From Dichetophora obliterata (taxonomy: Eukaryota > Arthropoda > Insecta > Diptera > Sciomyzidae), in contig OY986435.1 of the NCBI GenBank assembly GCA_963920525.1, forward strand, positions 275,116,848 through 275,180,847: DNA of 64,000 nt, written 5' to 3'. A model generated the notes under the pieces. That model was not told the origin of the DNA. It did not search any database and saw only the letters and a list, made by a program, of their open reading frames with translations. The position numbers and the translations under genes were made by a program. Shown here one piece after another: positions 21,301 through 34,100 of the stretch (its first letter is position 1; each line of letters starts with the position of its first letter).

Positions 21301-24300
21301 CAACTCCTAAACTACAAGACATATGGTTTAGAAGTTATGGCTAAAAAATCAAAAAAATCGCAAAAAACCACGTCAAAAACTATGATTCATGTAAAAAATT
21401 TTAACTAAGATTCTTGAAAAAAAATCAAATTCCAGAAAACTTTTTTCTGAATATGCAGTCTTGTGTATATATGTATTAGAAACAATTTGGTGTATTAATC
21501 GTCCTTGGAGGATGTATGGTTTGGGAGTTATGACGGAAAAAGCACATGTTTTTGGCCAGCTTCCACTCCAAAAAGTGTTCTACAACTCCTAAACTACAAG
21601 AGATAGAGCAAACGGCATTTGAACAAAGGAGTAACATGTTTTTGGCCAGCTTCCACTCCAAAAAGTATTCTACAACTCCTAAACTACAAGAGATAGAGCA
21701 AACGGCATTTGGACAAAGGAGTATCCCTTCTTAAGGACGAGGACCTGGTGCTCATTTTAATGCATGAATCGTCCTTATCTGATATGTAGTTTTTATTTTA
21801 GAAAATAAATAAAAAAAATAAAAATTGACAAAAAAGGGCACATGAAATTAACATGAAATCTAATTTTTAAAATTATTTTAAGGATACAGTCTTGTGGGCA
21901 GTAGCTTAAGGAACATTTTGATGCATAAATCGTCCTTTTATGATGTATGGTTTAGAAGTTATGGCTAAAAAATCAAAAAAATCGCAAAAAAACACGTCAA
22001 AAACTATGATTCATGTAAAAAATTTTAACTAAGATTCTTGAAAAAAAATCAAATTCCAGAAAACTTTTTTTTCTGAATATGCAGTCTTGTGTATATATGT
22101 ATTAGAAACAATTTGGTGTATAAATCGTCCTTGTAGGATGTATGGTTTGGGAGTTATGACGGAAAAAGCACATGTTTTTGGCCAGCTTCCACTCCAAAAA
22201 GTGTTCTACAACTCCTAAACTACAAGAGATAGAGCAAACGGCATTTGGACAAAGGAGTATCCCTTCTTAAGGACGAGGACCTGGTGCTCATTTTAATGCA
22301 TGAATCGTCCTTATCTGATATGTTGTTTTTATTTTAGAAAATAAATAAAAAAAATAAAAAATGACAAAAAAGGGCACATGAAATTAACATGAAATCTAAT
22401 TTTTAAAATTATTTTAAGGATACAGTCTTGTGGGCAGTAGCTTAAGGAACATTTTGATGCATAAATCGTCCTTTTATGATGTATGGTTTAGAAGTTATGG
22501 CTAAAAAATCAAAAAAATCGCAAAAAACCACGTCAAATACAATGATTCATGTAAAAAATTTTAACTAAGATTCTTGAAAAAAAATCAAATTCCAGAAAAC
22601 TTTTTTTCTGAATATGCAGTCTTGTGTATATATGTATTAGAAACAATTTGGTGTATAAATCGTCCTTGTAGGATGTATGGTTTGGGAGTTATGACGGAAA
22701 AAGCACATGTTTTTGGCCAGCTTCCACTCCAAAAAGTGTTCTACAACTCCTAAACTACAAGAGATAGAGCAAACGGCATTTGGACAAAGGAGTATCCCTT
22801 CTTAAGGACGAGGACCTGGTGCTCATTTTAATGCATGAATCGTCCTTATCTGATATGTAGTTTTTATTTTAGAAAATAAATAAAAAAAATAAAAATTGAC
22901 AAAAAAGGACACATGAAATTAACATGAAATCTCATTTTTAAAATTATTTTAAGGATACAGTCTTGTGGGCAGTAGCTTAAGGAACATTTTGATGCATAAA
23001 TCGTTCTTTTATGATGTATGGTTTAGAAGTAATGGCTAAAAAATCAAAAAAATCGCAAAAAACCACGTCAAAAACTATGATTCATGTAAAATATTTTAAC
23101 TAAGATTCTTGAAAAAAAATCAAATTCCAGAAAACTTTTTTCTGAATATTCAGTCTTGTGTATATATGTATTAGAAACAATTTGGTGTATAAATCGTCCT
23201 TGTAGGATGTATGGTTTGGGAGTTATGACGGAAAAAGCACATGTTTTTGGCAAGCTTCCACTCCAAAAAGTGTTCTACAACTCCTAAACTACAAGAGATA
23301 GAGCAAACGGCATTTGGACAAAGGAGTATCCCTTCTTAAGGACGAGGACCTGGTGCTCATTTTAATGCATGAATCGTCCTTATCTGATATGTAGTTTTTA
23401 TTTTAGAAAATAAATAAAAAAAATAAAAATTGACAAAAAAGGACACATGAAATTAATATGAAATCTAATTTTTAAAATTATTTTAAGGATACAGTCTTGT
23501 GGGCAGTAGCTTAAGGAACATTTTGATGCATAAATCGTTCTTTTATGATGTATGGTTTAGAAGTTATGGCTAAAAAATCAAAAAAATCGCAAAAAACCAC
23601 GTCAAAAACTATGATTCATGTAAAAAATTTTAACTAAGATTCTTGAAAAAAAATCAAATTCCAGAAAACTTTTTTCTGAATATGCAGTCTTGTGTATATA
23701 TGTATTAGAAACAATTTGGTGTATAAATCGTCCTTGTAGGATGTATGGTTTGGGAGTTATGACGGAAAAAGCACATGTTTTTGGCCAGCTTCCACTCCAA
23801 AAAGTGTTCTACAACTCCTAAACTACAAGAGATAGAGCAAACGGCATTTGGACAAAGGAGTATCCCTTCTTAAGGACGAGGACCTGGTGCTCATTTTAAT
23901 GCATGAATCGTCCTTATCTGATATGTAGTTTTTATTTTAGAAAATAAATAAAAAAAATAAAAATTGACAAAAAAGGACACATGAAATTAACATGAAATCT
24001 AATTTTTAAAATTATTTTAAGGATACAGTCTTGTGGGCAGTAGCTTAAGGAACATTTTGATGCATAAATCGTTCTTTTATGATGTATGGTTTAGAAGTTA
24101 TGGCTAAAAAATCAAAAAAATCGCAAAAAAAACCTTGTCAAAAACTATGATTCATGTAAAAAATTTTAACTAAGATTCTTGAAAAAAAATCAAATTCCAG
24201 AAAACTTTTTTCTGAATATGCAGTCTTGTGTATATATGTATTAGAAACAGTTTTGTGTATAAATCGTCCTTGTAGGATGTATGGTTTGGGAGTTATAACG

Positions 24301-24684
24301 GAAAAAGCACATGTTTTTGGCCAGCTTCCACTCCAAAAAGTGTTCTACAACTCCTAAACTACAAGACATATGGTTTAGAAGTTATGGCTAAAAAATCAAA
24401 AAAATCGCAAAAAACCACGTCAAAAACTATGATTCATGTAAAAAATTTTAACTAAGATTCTTGAAAAAAAATCAAATTCCAGAAAACTTTTTTCTGAATA
24501 TGCAGTCTTGTGTATATATGTATTAGAAACAATTTGGTGTATAAATCGTCCTTGTAGGATGTATGGTTTGGGAGTTATGACGGAAAAAGCACATGTTTTT
24601 GGCAAGCTTCCACTCCAAAAAGTGTTCTACAACTCCTAAACTACAAGAGATAGAGCAAACGGCATTTGGACAAAGGAGTATCAC

Positions 24685-24715
24685 TTCTTAAGAACGATCA
24701 CTTTTTCTGAATATG
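24685..24715. repeat. Short 213-bp monomer junction
   Basis: A changed block ending TTCTTAAGAACGATCAC joins directly to TTTTTCTGAATATGCAG, removing about 320 bp. The next phase marks are at 24715, 31628, 35843, 40594, 42672 and 45818. At 31415-31628 the spacing is 213 bp. Confidence 0.9.
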
Positions 24716-24939
24716 CAGTCTTGTGTATATATGTATTAGAAACAATTTGGTGTATAAATCGTCCTTGTAGGATGTATGGTTTGGGAGTTATGACGGAAAA
24801 AGCACATGTTTTTGGCCAGCTTCCACTCCAAAAAGTGTTCTACAACTCCTAAACTACAAGAGATAGAGCAAACGGCATTTGGACAAAGGAGTATCCCTTC
24901 TTAAGGACGAGGACCTGGTGCTCATTTTAATGCATGAAT

Positions 24940-24975
24940 CGTCCTTATGTTAGAAACAATTTGGTGTATTAATCG
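24940..24975. repeat. Unique deletion junction joining subrepeats two and one
   Basis: CGTCCTTAT of subrepeat two is joined to GTTAGAAACAATTTGG before subrepeat one, removing about 320 bp. I found this junction only once. Confidence 0.8.
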
Positions 24976-26373
24976 TCCTTGGTGGATGTATGGTTTGGGA
25001 GTTATGACGGAAAAAGCACATGTTTTTGGCCAGCTTCCACTCCAAAAAGTGTTCTACAACTCCTAAACTACAAGAGATAGAGCAAACGGCATTTGGACAA
25101 AGGAGTTTCCCTTCTTAAGGACGAGGACCTGGTGCTCATTTTAATGCATGAATCGTCCTTATCTGATATGTAGTTTTTATTTTAGAAAATAAATAAAAAA
25201 AATAAAAATTGACAAAAAAGGGCACATGAAATTAACATGAAATCTAATTTTTAAAATTATTTTAAGGATACAGTCTTGTGGGCAGTAGCTTAAGGAACAT
25301 TTTGATGCATAAATCGTCCTTTTATGATGTATGGTTTAGAAGTTATGGCTAAAAAATCAAAAAAATCGCAAAAAAAACCTTGTCAAAAACTATGATTCAT
25401 GTAAAAAATTTTAACTAAGATTCTTGAAAAAAAATCAAATTCCAGAAAACTTTTTTCTGAATATGCAGTCTTGTGTATACATGTATTAGAAACAATTTGG
25501 TGTATAAATCGTCTTTGTAGGATGTATGGTTTGGGAGTTATGACGGAAAAAGCACATGTTTTTGGCCAGCTTCCACTCCAAAAAGTGTTCTACAACTCCT
25601 AAACTACAAGAGATAGAGCAAACGGCATTTGGACAAAGGAGTATCCCTTCTTAAGGACGAGGACCTGGTTCTCATTTTAATGCATGAATCGTCCTTATCT
25701 GATATGTAGTTTTTATTTTAGAAAATAAATAAAAAAAATAAAAATTGACAAAAAAGGACACACGAAATTAACATGAAATCTAATTTTTAAAATTATTTTA
25801 AGGATACAGTCTTGTGGGCAGTAGCTTAAGGAACATTTTGATACATAAGTCGTCCATTCGTGATGTATGGTTTAGAAGTTATGGCTAAAAAATAAAAAAA
25901 ATCGCAAAAAACCACGTCAAAAACTATGATTCATGTAAAAAATTTTAACTAAGATTCTTGAAAAAAAATCAAATTCCAGAAAACTTTTTTCTGAATATGC
26001 AGTCTTGTGTATATATGTATTAGAAACAATTTGGTGTATAAATCGTCTTTGTAGGATGTATTATTTGGGAGTTATGACGGAAAAAGCACATGTTTTTGGC
26101 CAGCTTCCACTCCAAAAAGTGTTCTACAACTCCTAAACTACAAGAGATAGAGCAAACGGCATTTGGACAAAGGAGTATCCCTTCTTAAGGACGAGGACTT
26201 GGTGCTCATTTTAATGCATGAATCGTCCTTATCTGATATGTAGTTTTTATTTTAGAAAATAAATAAAAAAAATAAAAATTGACAAAAAAGGGCACATGAA
26301 ATTAACATGAAATCTAATTTTTAAAATTAATTTAAGGATACAGTCTTGTGGGCAGTAGCTTAAGGAACATTTT

Positions 26374-26400
26374 GATGCATATTGAAAAAAAATCAAATTC
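26374..26400. repeat. Monomer variant lacking about 110 bp
   Basis: GATGCATA is joined to TTGAAAAAAAATC, deleting most of subrepeat three. The junction starts at 26374, 28965, 29924, 34140, 38355, 41503, 44115, 46726 and 48752. Most carriers also share AATTAATTTAAGG shortly upstream, evidence of common descent. Confidence 0.9.
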
Positions 26401-29400
26401 CAGAAAACTTTTTTTCTGAATATGCAGTCTTGTGTATATATGTATTAGAAACAATTTGGTGTATAAATCGTCCTTGTAGGATGTATGGTTTGGGAGTTAT
26501 GACGGAAAAAGCACATGTTTTTGGCAAGCTTCCACTCCAAAAAGTGTTCTACAACTCATAAACTACAAGACATATGGTTTAGAAGTTATGGCTAAAAAAT
26601 CAAAAAAATCGCAAAAAACCACGTCAAAAACTATGATTCATGTAAAAAATTTTAACTAAGATTCTTGAAAAAAAATCAAATTCCAGAAAACTTTTTTCTG
26701 AATATTCAGTCTTGTGTATATATGTATTAGAAACAATTTGGTGTATAAATCGTCCTTGTAGGATGTATGGTTTGGGAGTTATGACGGAAAAAGCACATGT
26801 TTTTGGCAAGCTTCCACTCCAAAAAGTGTTCTACAACTCCTAAACTACAAGATATTGAGCAAACGGCATTTGGACAAAGGAGTATCCCTTCTTAAGGACG
26901 AGGACCTGGTGCTCATTTTAATGCATGAATCGTCCTTATCTGATATGTAGTTTTTATTTTAGAAAATAAATAAAAAAAATAAAAATTGACAAAAAAGGGC
27001 ACATGAAATTAACATGAAATCTAATTTTTAAAATTATTTTAAGGATACAGTCTTGTGGACAGTAGCTTAAGGAACATTTTGATGCATAAATCGTCCTTTT
27101 ATGATGTATGGTTTAGAAGTTATGGCTAAAAAATCAAAAAAATCGCAAAAAACCACGTCAAAAACTATGATTCATGTAAAAAATTTTAACTAAGATTCTT
27201 GAAAAAAAATCAAATTTCAGAAAACTTTTTTCTGAATATTCAGTCTTGTGTATATATGTATAAGAAACAATGTGGTTTATAAATCGTCCTTGTAGGATGT
27301 ATGGTTTGGGAGTTATGACGGAAAAAGCACATGTTTTTGGCCAGCTTCCACTCCAAAAAGTGTTCTACAACTCCTAAACTACAAGAGATAGAGCAAACGG
27401 CATTTGGACAAAGGAGTATCCCTTCTTAAGGACGAGGACCTGGTGCTCATTTTAATGCATGAATCGTCCTTATCTGATATGTAGTTTTTATTTTAGAAAA
27501 TAAATAAAAAAAATAAAAATTGACAAAAAAGGACACATGAAATTAACATGAAATCTAATTTTTAAAATTATTTTAAGGATACAGTCTTGTGGGCAGTAGC
27601 TTAAGGAACATTTTGATGCATAAATCGTTTTTTTATGTTGTATGGTTTAGACGTTATGGCTAAAAAATCAAAAAAATCGCAAAAAAACCTTGTCAAAAAC
27701 TATGATTCATGTAAAAAATTTTAACTAAGATTCTTGAAAAAAATCAAATTCCAGAAAACTTTTTTCTGAATATGCAGTCTTATGTATATATGTATTAGAA
27801 ACAGTTTTGTGTATAAATCGTCCTTGTAGGATGTATGGTTTGGGAGTTATAACGGAAAAAGCACATGTTTTTGGCAAGCTTCCACTCCAAAAAGTGTTCT
27901 ACAACTCCTAAACTACAAGACATATGGTTTAGAAGTTATGGCTAAAAAATCAAAAAAATCGCAAAAAACCACGTCAAAAACTATGATTCATGTAAAAAAT
28001 TTTAACTAAGATTCTTGAAAAAAAATCAAATTCCAGAAAACTTTTTTCTGAATATTCAGTCTTGTGTATATATGTATTAGAAACAATTTGGTGTATAAAT
28101 CGTCCTTGTAGGATGTATGGTTTGGGAGTTATGACGGAAAAAGCACATGTTTTTGGCAAGCTTCCACTCCAAAAAGTGTTCTACAACTCCTAAACTACAA
28201 GAGATAGAGCAAACGGCATTTGGACAAAGGAGTATCCCTTCTTAAGGACGAGGACCTGGTGCTCATTTTAATGCATGAATCGTCCTTATCTGATATGTAG
28301 TTTTTATTTTAGAAAATAAATAAAAAAAATAAAAATTGACAAAAAAGGACACATGAAATTAACATGAAATCTAATTTTTAAAATTATTTTAAGGATACAG
28401 TCTTGTGGGCAGTAGCTTAAGGAACATTTTGATGCATAAATCGTCCTTTTATGATGTATGGTTTAGAAGTTATGGCTAAAAAATCAAAAAAATCGCAAAA
28501 AACCACGTCAAAAACTATGATTCATGTAAAAAATTTTAACTAAGATTCTTGAAAAAAAATCAAATTCCAGAAAACTTTTTTCTGAATATGCAGTCTTGTG
28601 TATATATGTGTTAGAAACAATTTGGTGTATTAATCGTCCTTGGTGGATGTATGGTTTGGGAGTTATGACGGAAAAAGCACATGTTTTTGGCCAGCTTCCA
28701 CTCCAAAAAGTGTTCTACAACTCCTAAACTACAAGAGATAGAGCAAACGGCATTTGGACAAAGGAGTATCCCTTCTTAAGGACGAGGACCTGGTGCTCAT
28801 TTTAATGCATGAATCGTCCTTATCTGATATGTAGTTTTTATTTTAGAAAATAAATAAAAAAAATAAAAATTGACAAAAAAGGGCACATGAAATTAACATG
28901 AAATCTAATTTTTAAAATTAATTTAAGGATACAGTCTTGTGGGCAGTAGCTTAAGGAACATTTTGATGCATATTGAAAAAAAATCAAATTCCAGAAAACT
29001 TTTTTTCTGAATATGCAGTCTTGTGTATATATGTATTAGAAACAATTTGGTGTATAAATCGTCTTTGTAGGATGTATGGTTTGGGAGTTATGACGGAAAA
29101 AGCACATGTTTTTGGTCAGCTTCCACTCCAAAAAGTGTTCTACAACTCCTAAACTACAAGAGATAGAGCAAACGGCATTTGGACAAAGGAGTATTCCTTC
29201 TTAAGGACGAGGACCTGGTGCTCATTTTAATGCATGAATCGTCCTTATCTGATATTTAGTTTTTATTTTAGAAAATAAATAAAAAAAATAAAAATTGACA
29301 AAAAAGGACACATGAAATTAACATGAAATCTAATTTTTAAAATTATTTTAAGGATACAGTCTTGTGGGCAGTAGCTTAAGGAACATTTTGATGCATAAAT

Positions 29401-31130
29401 CGTCCTTTTATGATGTATGGTTTAGAAGTTATGGCTAAAAAATCAAAAAAATCGCAAAAAACCACGTCAAAAACTATGATTCATGTAAAAAATTTTAACT
29501 AAGATTCTTGAAAAAAAATCAAATTCCAGAAAACTTTTTTCTGAATATGCAGTCTTGTGTATATATGTGTTAGAAACAATTTGGTGTATTAATCGTCCTT
29601 GGTGGATGTATGGTTTGGGAGTTATGACGGAAAAAGCACATGTTTTTGGCCAGCTTCCACTCCAAAAAGTGTTCTACAACTCCTAAACTACAAGAGATAG
29701 AGCAAACGGCATTTGGACAAAGGAGTATCCCTTCTTAAGGACGAGGACCTGGTGCTCATTTTAATGCATGAATCGTCCTTATCTGATATGTAGTTTTTAT
29801 TTTAGAAAATAAATAAAAAAAATAAAAATTGACAAAAAAGGGCACATGAAATTAACATGAAATCTAATTTTTAAAATTAATTTAAGGATACAGTCTTGTG
29901 GGCAGTAGCTTAAGGAACATTTTGATGCATATTGAAAAAAAAATCAAATTCCAGAAAACTTTTTTTCTGAATATGCAGTCTTGTGTATATATGTATTAGA
30001 AACAATTTGGTGTATAAATCGTCCTTGTAGGATGTATGGTTTGGGAGTTATGACGGAAAAAGCACATGTTTTTGGCAAGCTTCCACTCCAAAAAGTGTTC
30101 TACAACTCCTAAACTACAAGAGATTGAGCAAACGGCATTTGGACAAAGGAGTATCCCTTCTTAAGGACGAGGACCTGGTGCTCATTTTAATGCATGAATC
30201 GTCCTTATCTGATATGTAGTTTTTATTTTAGAAAATAAATAAAAAAAATAAAAATTGACAAAAAAGGGCACATGAAATTAACATGAAATCTAATTTTTAA
30301 AATTATTTTAAGGATACAGTCTTCTGGGCAGTAGCTTAAGGAACATTTTGATGCATAAATCGTCCTTTTATGATGTATGGTTTAGAAGTTATGGCTAAAA
30401 AATCAAAAAAATCGCAAAAAACCACGTCAAAAACTATGATTCATGTAAAAAATTTTAACTAAGATTCTTGAAAAAAAATCAAATTCCAGAAAACTTTTTT
30501 CTGAATATGCAGTCTTGTGTATATATGTATTAGAAACAATTTGGTGTATAAATCGTCTTTGTAGGATGTATGGTTTGGGAGTTATGACGGAAAAAGCACA
30601 TGTTTTTGGCCAGCTTCCACTCCAAAAAGTGTTCTACAACTCCTAAACTACAAGAGATAGAGCAAACGGCATTTGGACAAAGGAGTATCCCTTCTTAAGG
30701 ACGAGGACCTGGTGCTCATTTTAATGCATGAATCGTCCTTATCTGATATGTAGTTTTTATTTTAGAAAATAAATAAAAAAAATAAAAATTGACAAAAAAG
30801 GATACATGAAATTAACATGAAATCTAATTTTTAAAATTATTTTAAGGATACAGTCTTGTGGGCAGTAGCTTAAGGAACATTTTGATGCATAAATCGTCCT
30901 TTTATGATGTATGGTTTAGAAGTTATGGCTAAAAAATCAAAAAAATCGCAAAAAACCACGTCAAAAACTATGATTCATGTAAAAAATTTTAACTAAGATT
31001 CTTGAAAAAAAATCAAATTCCAGAAAACTTTTTTCTGAATATTCAGTCTTGTGTATATATGTATAAGAAACAATGTGGTTTATAAATCGTCCTTGTAGGA
31101 TGTATGGTTTGGGAGTTATGACGGAAAAAG

Positions 31131-34100
31131 CACATGTTTTTGGCCAGCTTCCACTCCAAAAAGTGTTCTACAACTCCTAAACTACAAGAGATAGAGCAAA
31201 CGGCATTTGAACAAAGGAGTAACATGTTTTTGGCCAGCTTCCACTCCAAAAAGTGTTCTACAACTCCTAAACTACAAGACATATGGTTTAGAAGTTATGG
31301 CTAAAAAATCAAAAAAATCGCAAAAAACCACGTCAAAAACTATGATTCATGTAAAAAATTTTAACTAAGATTCTTGAAAAAAAATCAAATTCCAGAAAAC
31401 TTTTTTCTGAATATGCAGTCTTGTGTGTATATGTATTAGAAACAATTTGGTGTATAAATCGTCCTTGTAGGATGTATGGTTTGGGAGTTATGACGGAAAA
31501 AGCACATGTTTTTGGCCAGCTTCCACTCCAAAAAGTGTTCTACAACTCCTAAACTACAAGAGATAGAGCAAACGGCATTTGGACAAAGGAGTATCACTTC
31601 TTAAGAACGATCACTTTTTCTGAATATGCAGTCTTGTGTATATATGTATTAGAAACAATTTGGTGTATAAATCGTCCTTGTAGGATGTATGGTTTGGGAG
31701 TTATGACGGAAAAAGCACATGTTTTTGGCCAGCTTCCACTCCAAAAAGTGTTCTACAACTCCTAAACTACAAGAGATAGAGCAAACGGCATTTGGACAAA
31801 GGAGTATCCCTTCTTAAGGACGAGGACCTGGTGCTCATTTTAATGCATGAATCGTCCTTATCTGATATGTAGTTTTTATTTTAGAAAATAAATAAAAAAA
31901 ATAAAAATTGACAAAAAAGGCCACATGAAATTAACATGAAATCTAATTTTTAAAATTATTTTAAGGATACAGTCTTGTGGGCAGTAGCTTAAGGAACATT
32001 TTGATGCATAAATCGTCCTTTTTTGATGTATGGTTTAGAAGTTATGGCTAAAAAATCAAAAAAATCGCAAAAAACCACGTCAAAAACTATGATTCATGTA
32101 AAAAATTTTAACTAAGATTCTTGAAAAAAAATCAAATTCCAGAAAACTTTTTTCTGAATATGCAGTCTTGTGTATATATGTGTTAGAAACAATTTGGTGT
32201 ATTAATCGTCCTTGGTGGATGTATGGTTTGGGAGTTATGACGGAAAAAGCACATGTTTTTGGCCAGCTTCCACTCCAAAAAGTGTTCTACAACTCCTAAA
32301 CTACAAGAGATAGAGCAAACGGCATTTGGACAAAGGAGTATCCCTTCTTAAGGACGAGGACCTGGTGCTCATTTTAATGCATGAATCGTCCTTATCTGAT
32401 ATGTAGTTTTTATTTTAGAAAATAAATAAAAAAAATAAAAATTGACAAAAAAGGGCACATGAAATTAACATGAAATCTAATTTTTAAAATTATTTTAAGG
32501 ATACAGTCTTGTGGGCAGTAGCTTAAGGAACATTTTGATGCATTAATCGTCCTTTTATGATGTATGGTTTAGAAGTTATGGCTAAAAAATCAAAAAAATC
32601 GCAAAAAAACCTTGTCAAAAACTATGATTCATGTAAAAAATTTTAACTAAGATTCTTGAAAAAAAATCAAATTCCAGAAAACTTTTTTCTGAATATGCAG
32701 TCTTGTGTATATATGTATTAGAAACAATTTGGTGTATAAATCGTCTTTGTAGGATGTATGGTTTGGGAGTTATGACGGAAAAAGCACATGTTTTTGGCCA
32801 GCTTCCACTCCAAAAAGTGTTATACAACTCCTAAACTACAAGAGATAAAGCAAACGGCATTTGGACAAAGGAGTATCCCTTCTTAAGGACGAGGACCTGG
32901 TGCTCATTTTAATGCATGAATCGTCCTGATCTGATATGTAGTTTTTATTTTAGAAAATAAATAAAAAAAATAAAAATTGACAAAAAAGGACACACGAAAT
33001 TAACATGAAATCTAATTTTTAAAATTATTTTAAGGATACAGTCTTGTGGGCAGTAGCTTAAGGAACATTTTGATGCATAAGTCGTCCTTTCATGATGTAT
33101 GGTTTAGAAGTTATGGCTAAAAAATCAAAAAAATCGCAAAAAACCACGTCAAAAACTATGATTCATGTAAAAAATTTTAACTAAGATTCTTGAAAAAAAT
33201 CAAATTCCAGAAAACTTTTTTTCTGAATATGCAGTCTTGTGTATATATGTATTAGAAACAATTTGGTGTATAAATCGTCCTTGTAGGATGTATGGTTTGG
33301 GAGTTATGACGGAAAAAGCACGTGTTTTTGGCCAGCTTCCACTCCAAAAAGTGTTCTACAACTCCTAAACTACAAGAGATAGAGCAAACGGCATTTGGAC
33401 AAAGTAGTATCCCTTCTTAAGGACGAGGACCTGGTGCTCATTTTAATGCATGAATCGTCCTTATCTGATATTTAGTTTTTATTTTAGAAAATAAATAAAA
33501 ATAATAAAAATTGACAAAAAAGGACACATGAAATTAACATGAAATCTAATTTTTAAAATTATTTTAAGGATACAGTCTTGTGGGCAGTAGCTTAAGGAAC
33601 ATTTTGATGCATAAATCGTCCTTTTATGATGTATGGTTTAGAAGTTATGGCTAAAAAATCAAAAAAATCGCAAAAAACCACGTCAAAAACTATGATTCAT
33701 GTAAAAAATTTTAACTAAGATTCTTGAAAAAAAATCAAATTCCAGAAAACTTTTTTCTGAATATGCAGTCTTGTGTATATATGTATTAGAAACAATTTGG
33801 TGTATAAATCGTCTTTGTAGGATGTATGGTTTGGGAGTTATGACGGAAAAAGCACATGTTTTTTGCCAGCTTCCACTCCAAAAAGTGTTCTACAACTCCT
33901 AAACTACAAGAGATAGAGCAAACGGCATTTGGACAAAGGAGTATCCCTTCTTAAGGACGAGGACCTGGTGCTCATTTTAATGCATGAATCGTCCTTATCT
34001 GATATGTAGTTTTTATTTTAGAAAATAAATAAAAAAAATAAAAATTGACAAAAAAGGGCACATGAAATTAACATGAAATCTAATTTTTAAAATTAATTTA

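Noticed and set aside
17065..28159. Recurrent 61-codon minus-strand frames in satellite monomers
   Set aside because: They occur only where chance substitutions remove a stop in the monomer and vary with subfamily. This is not evidence of a gene.
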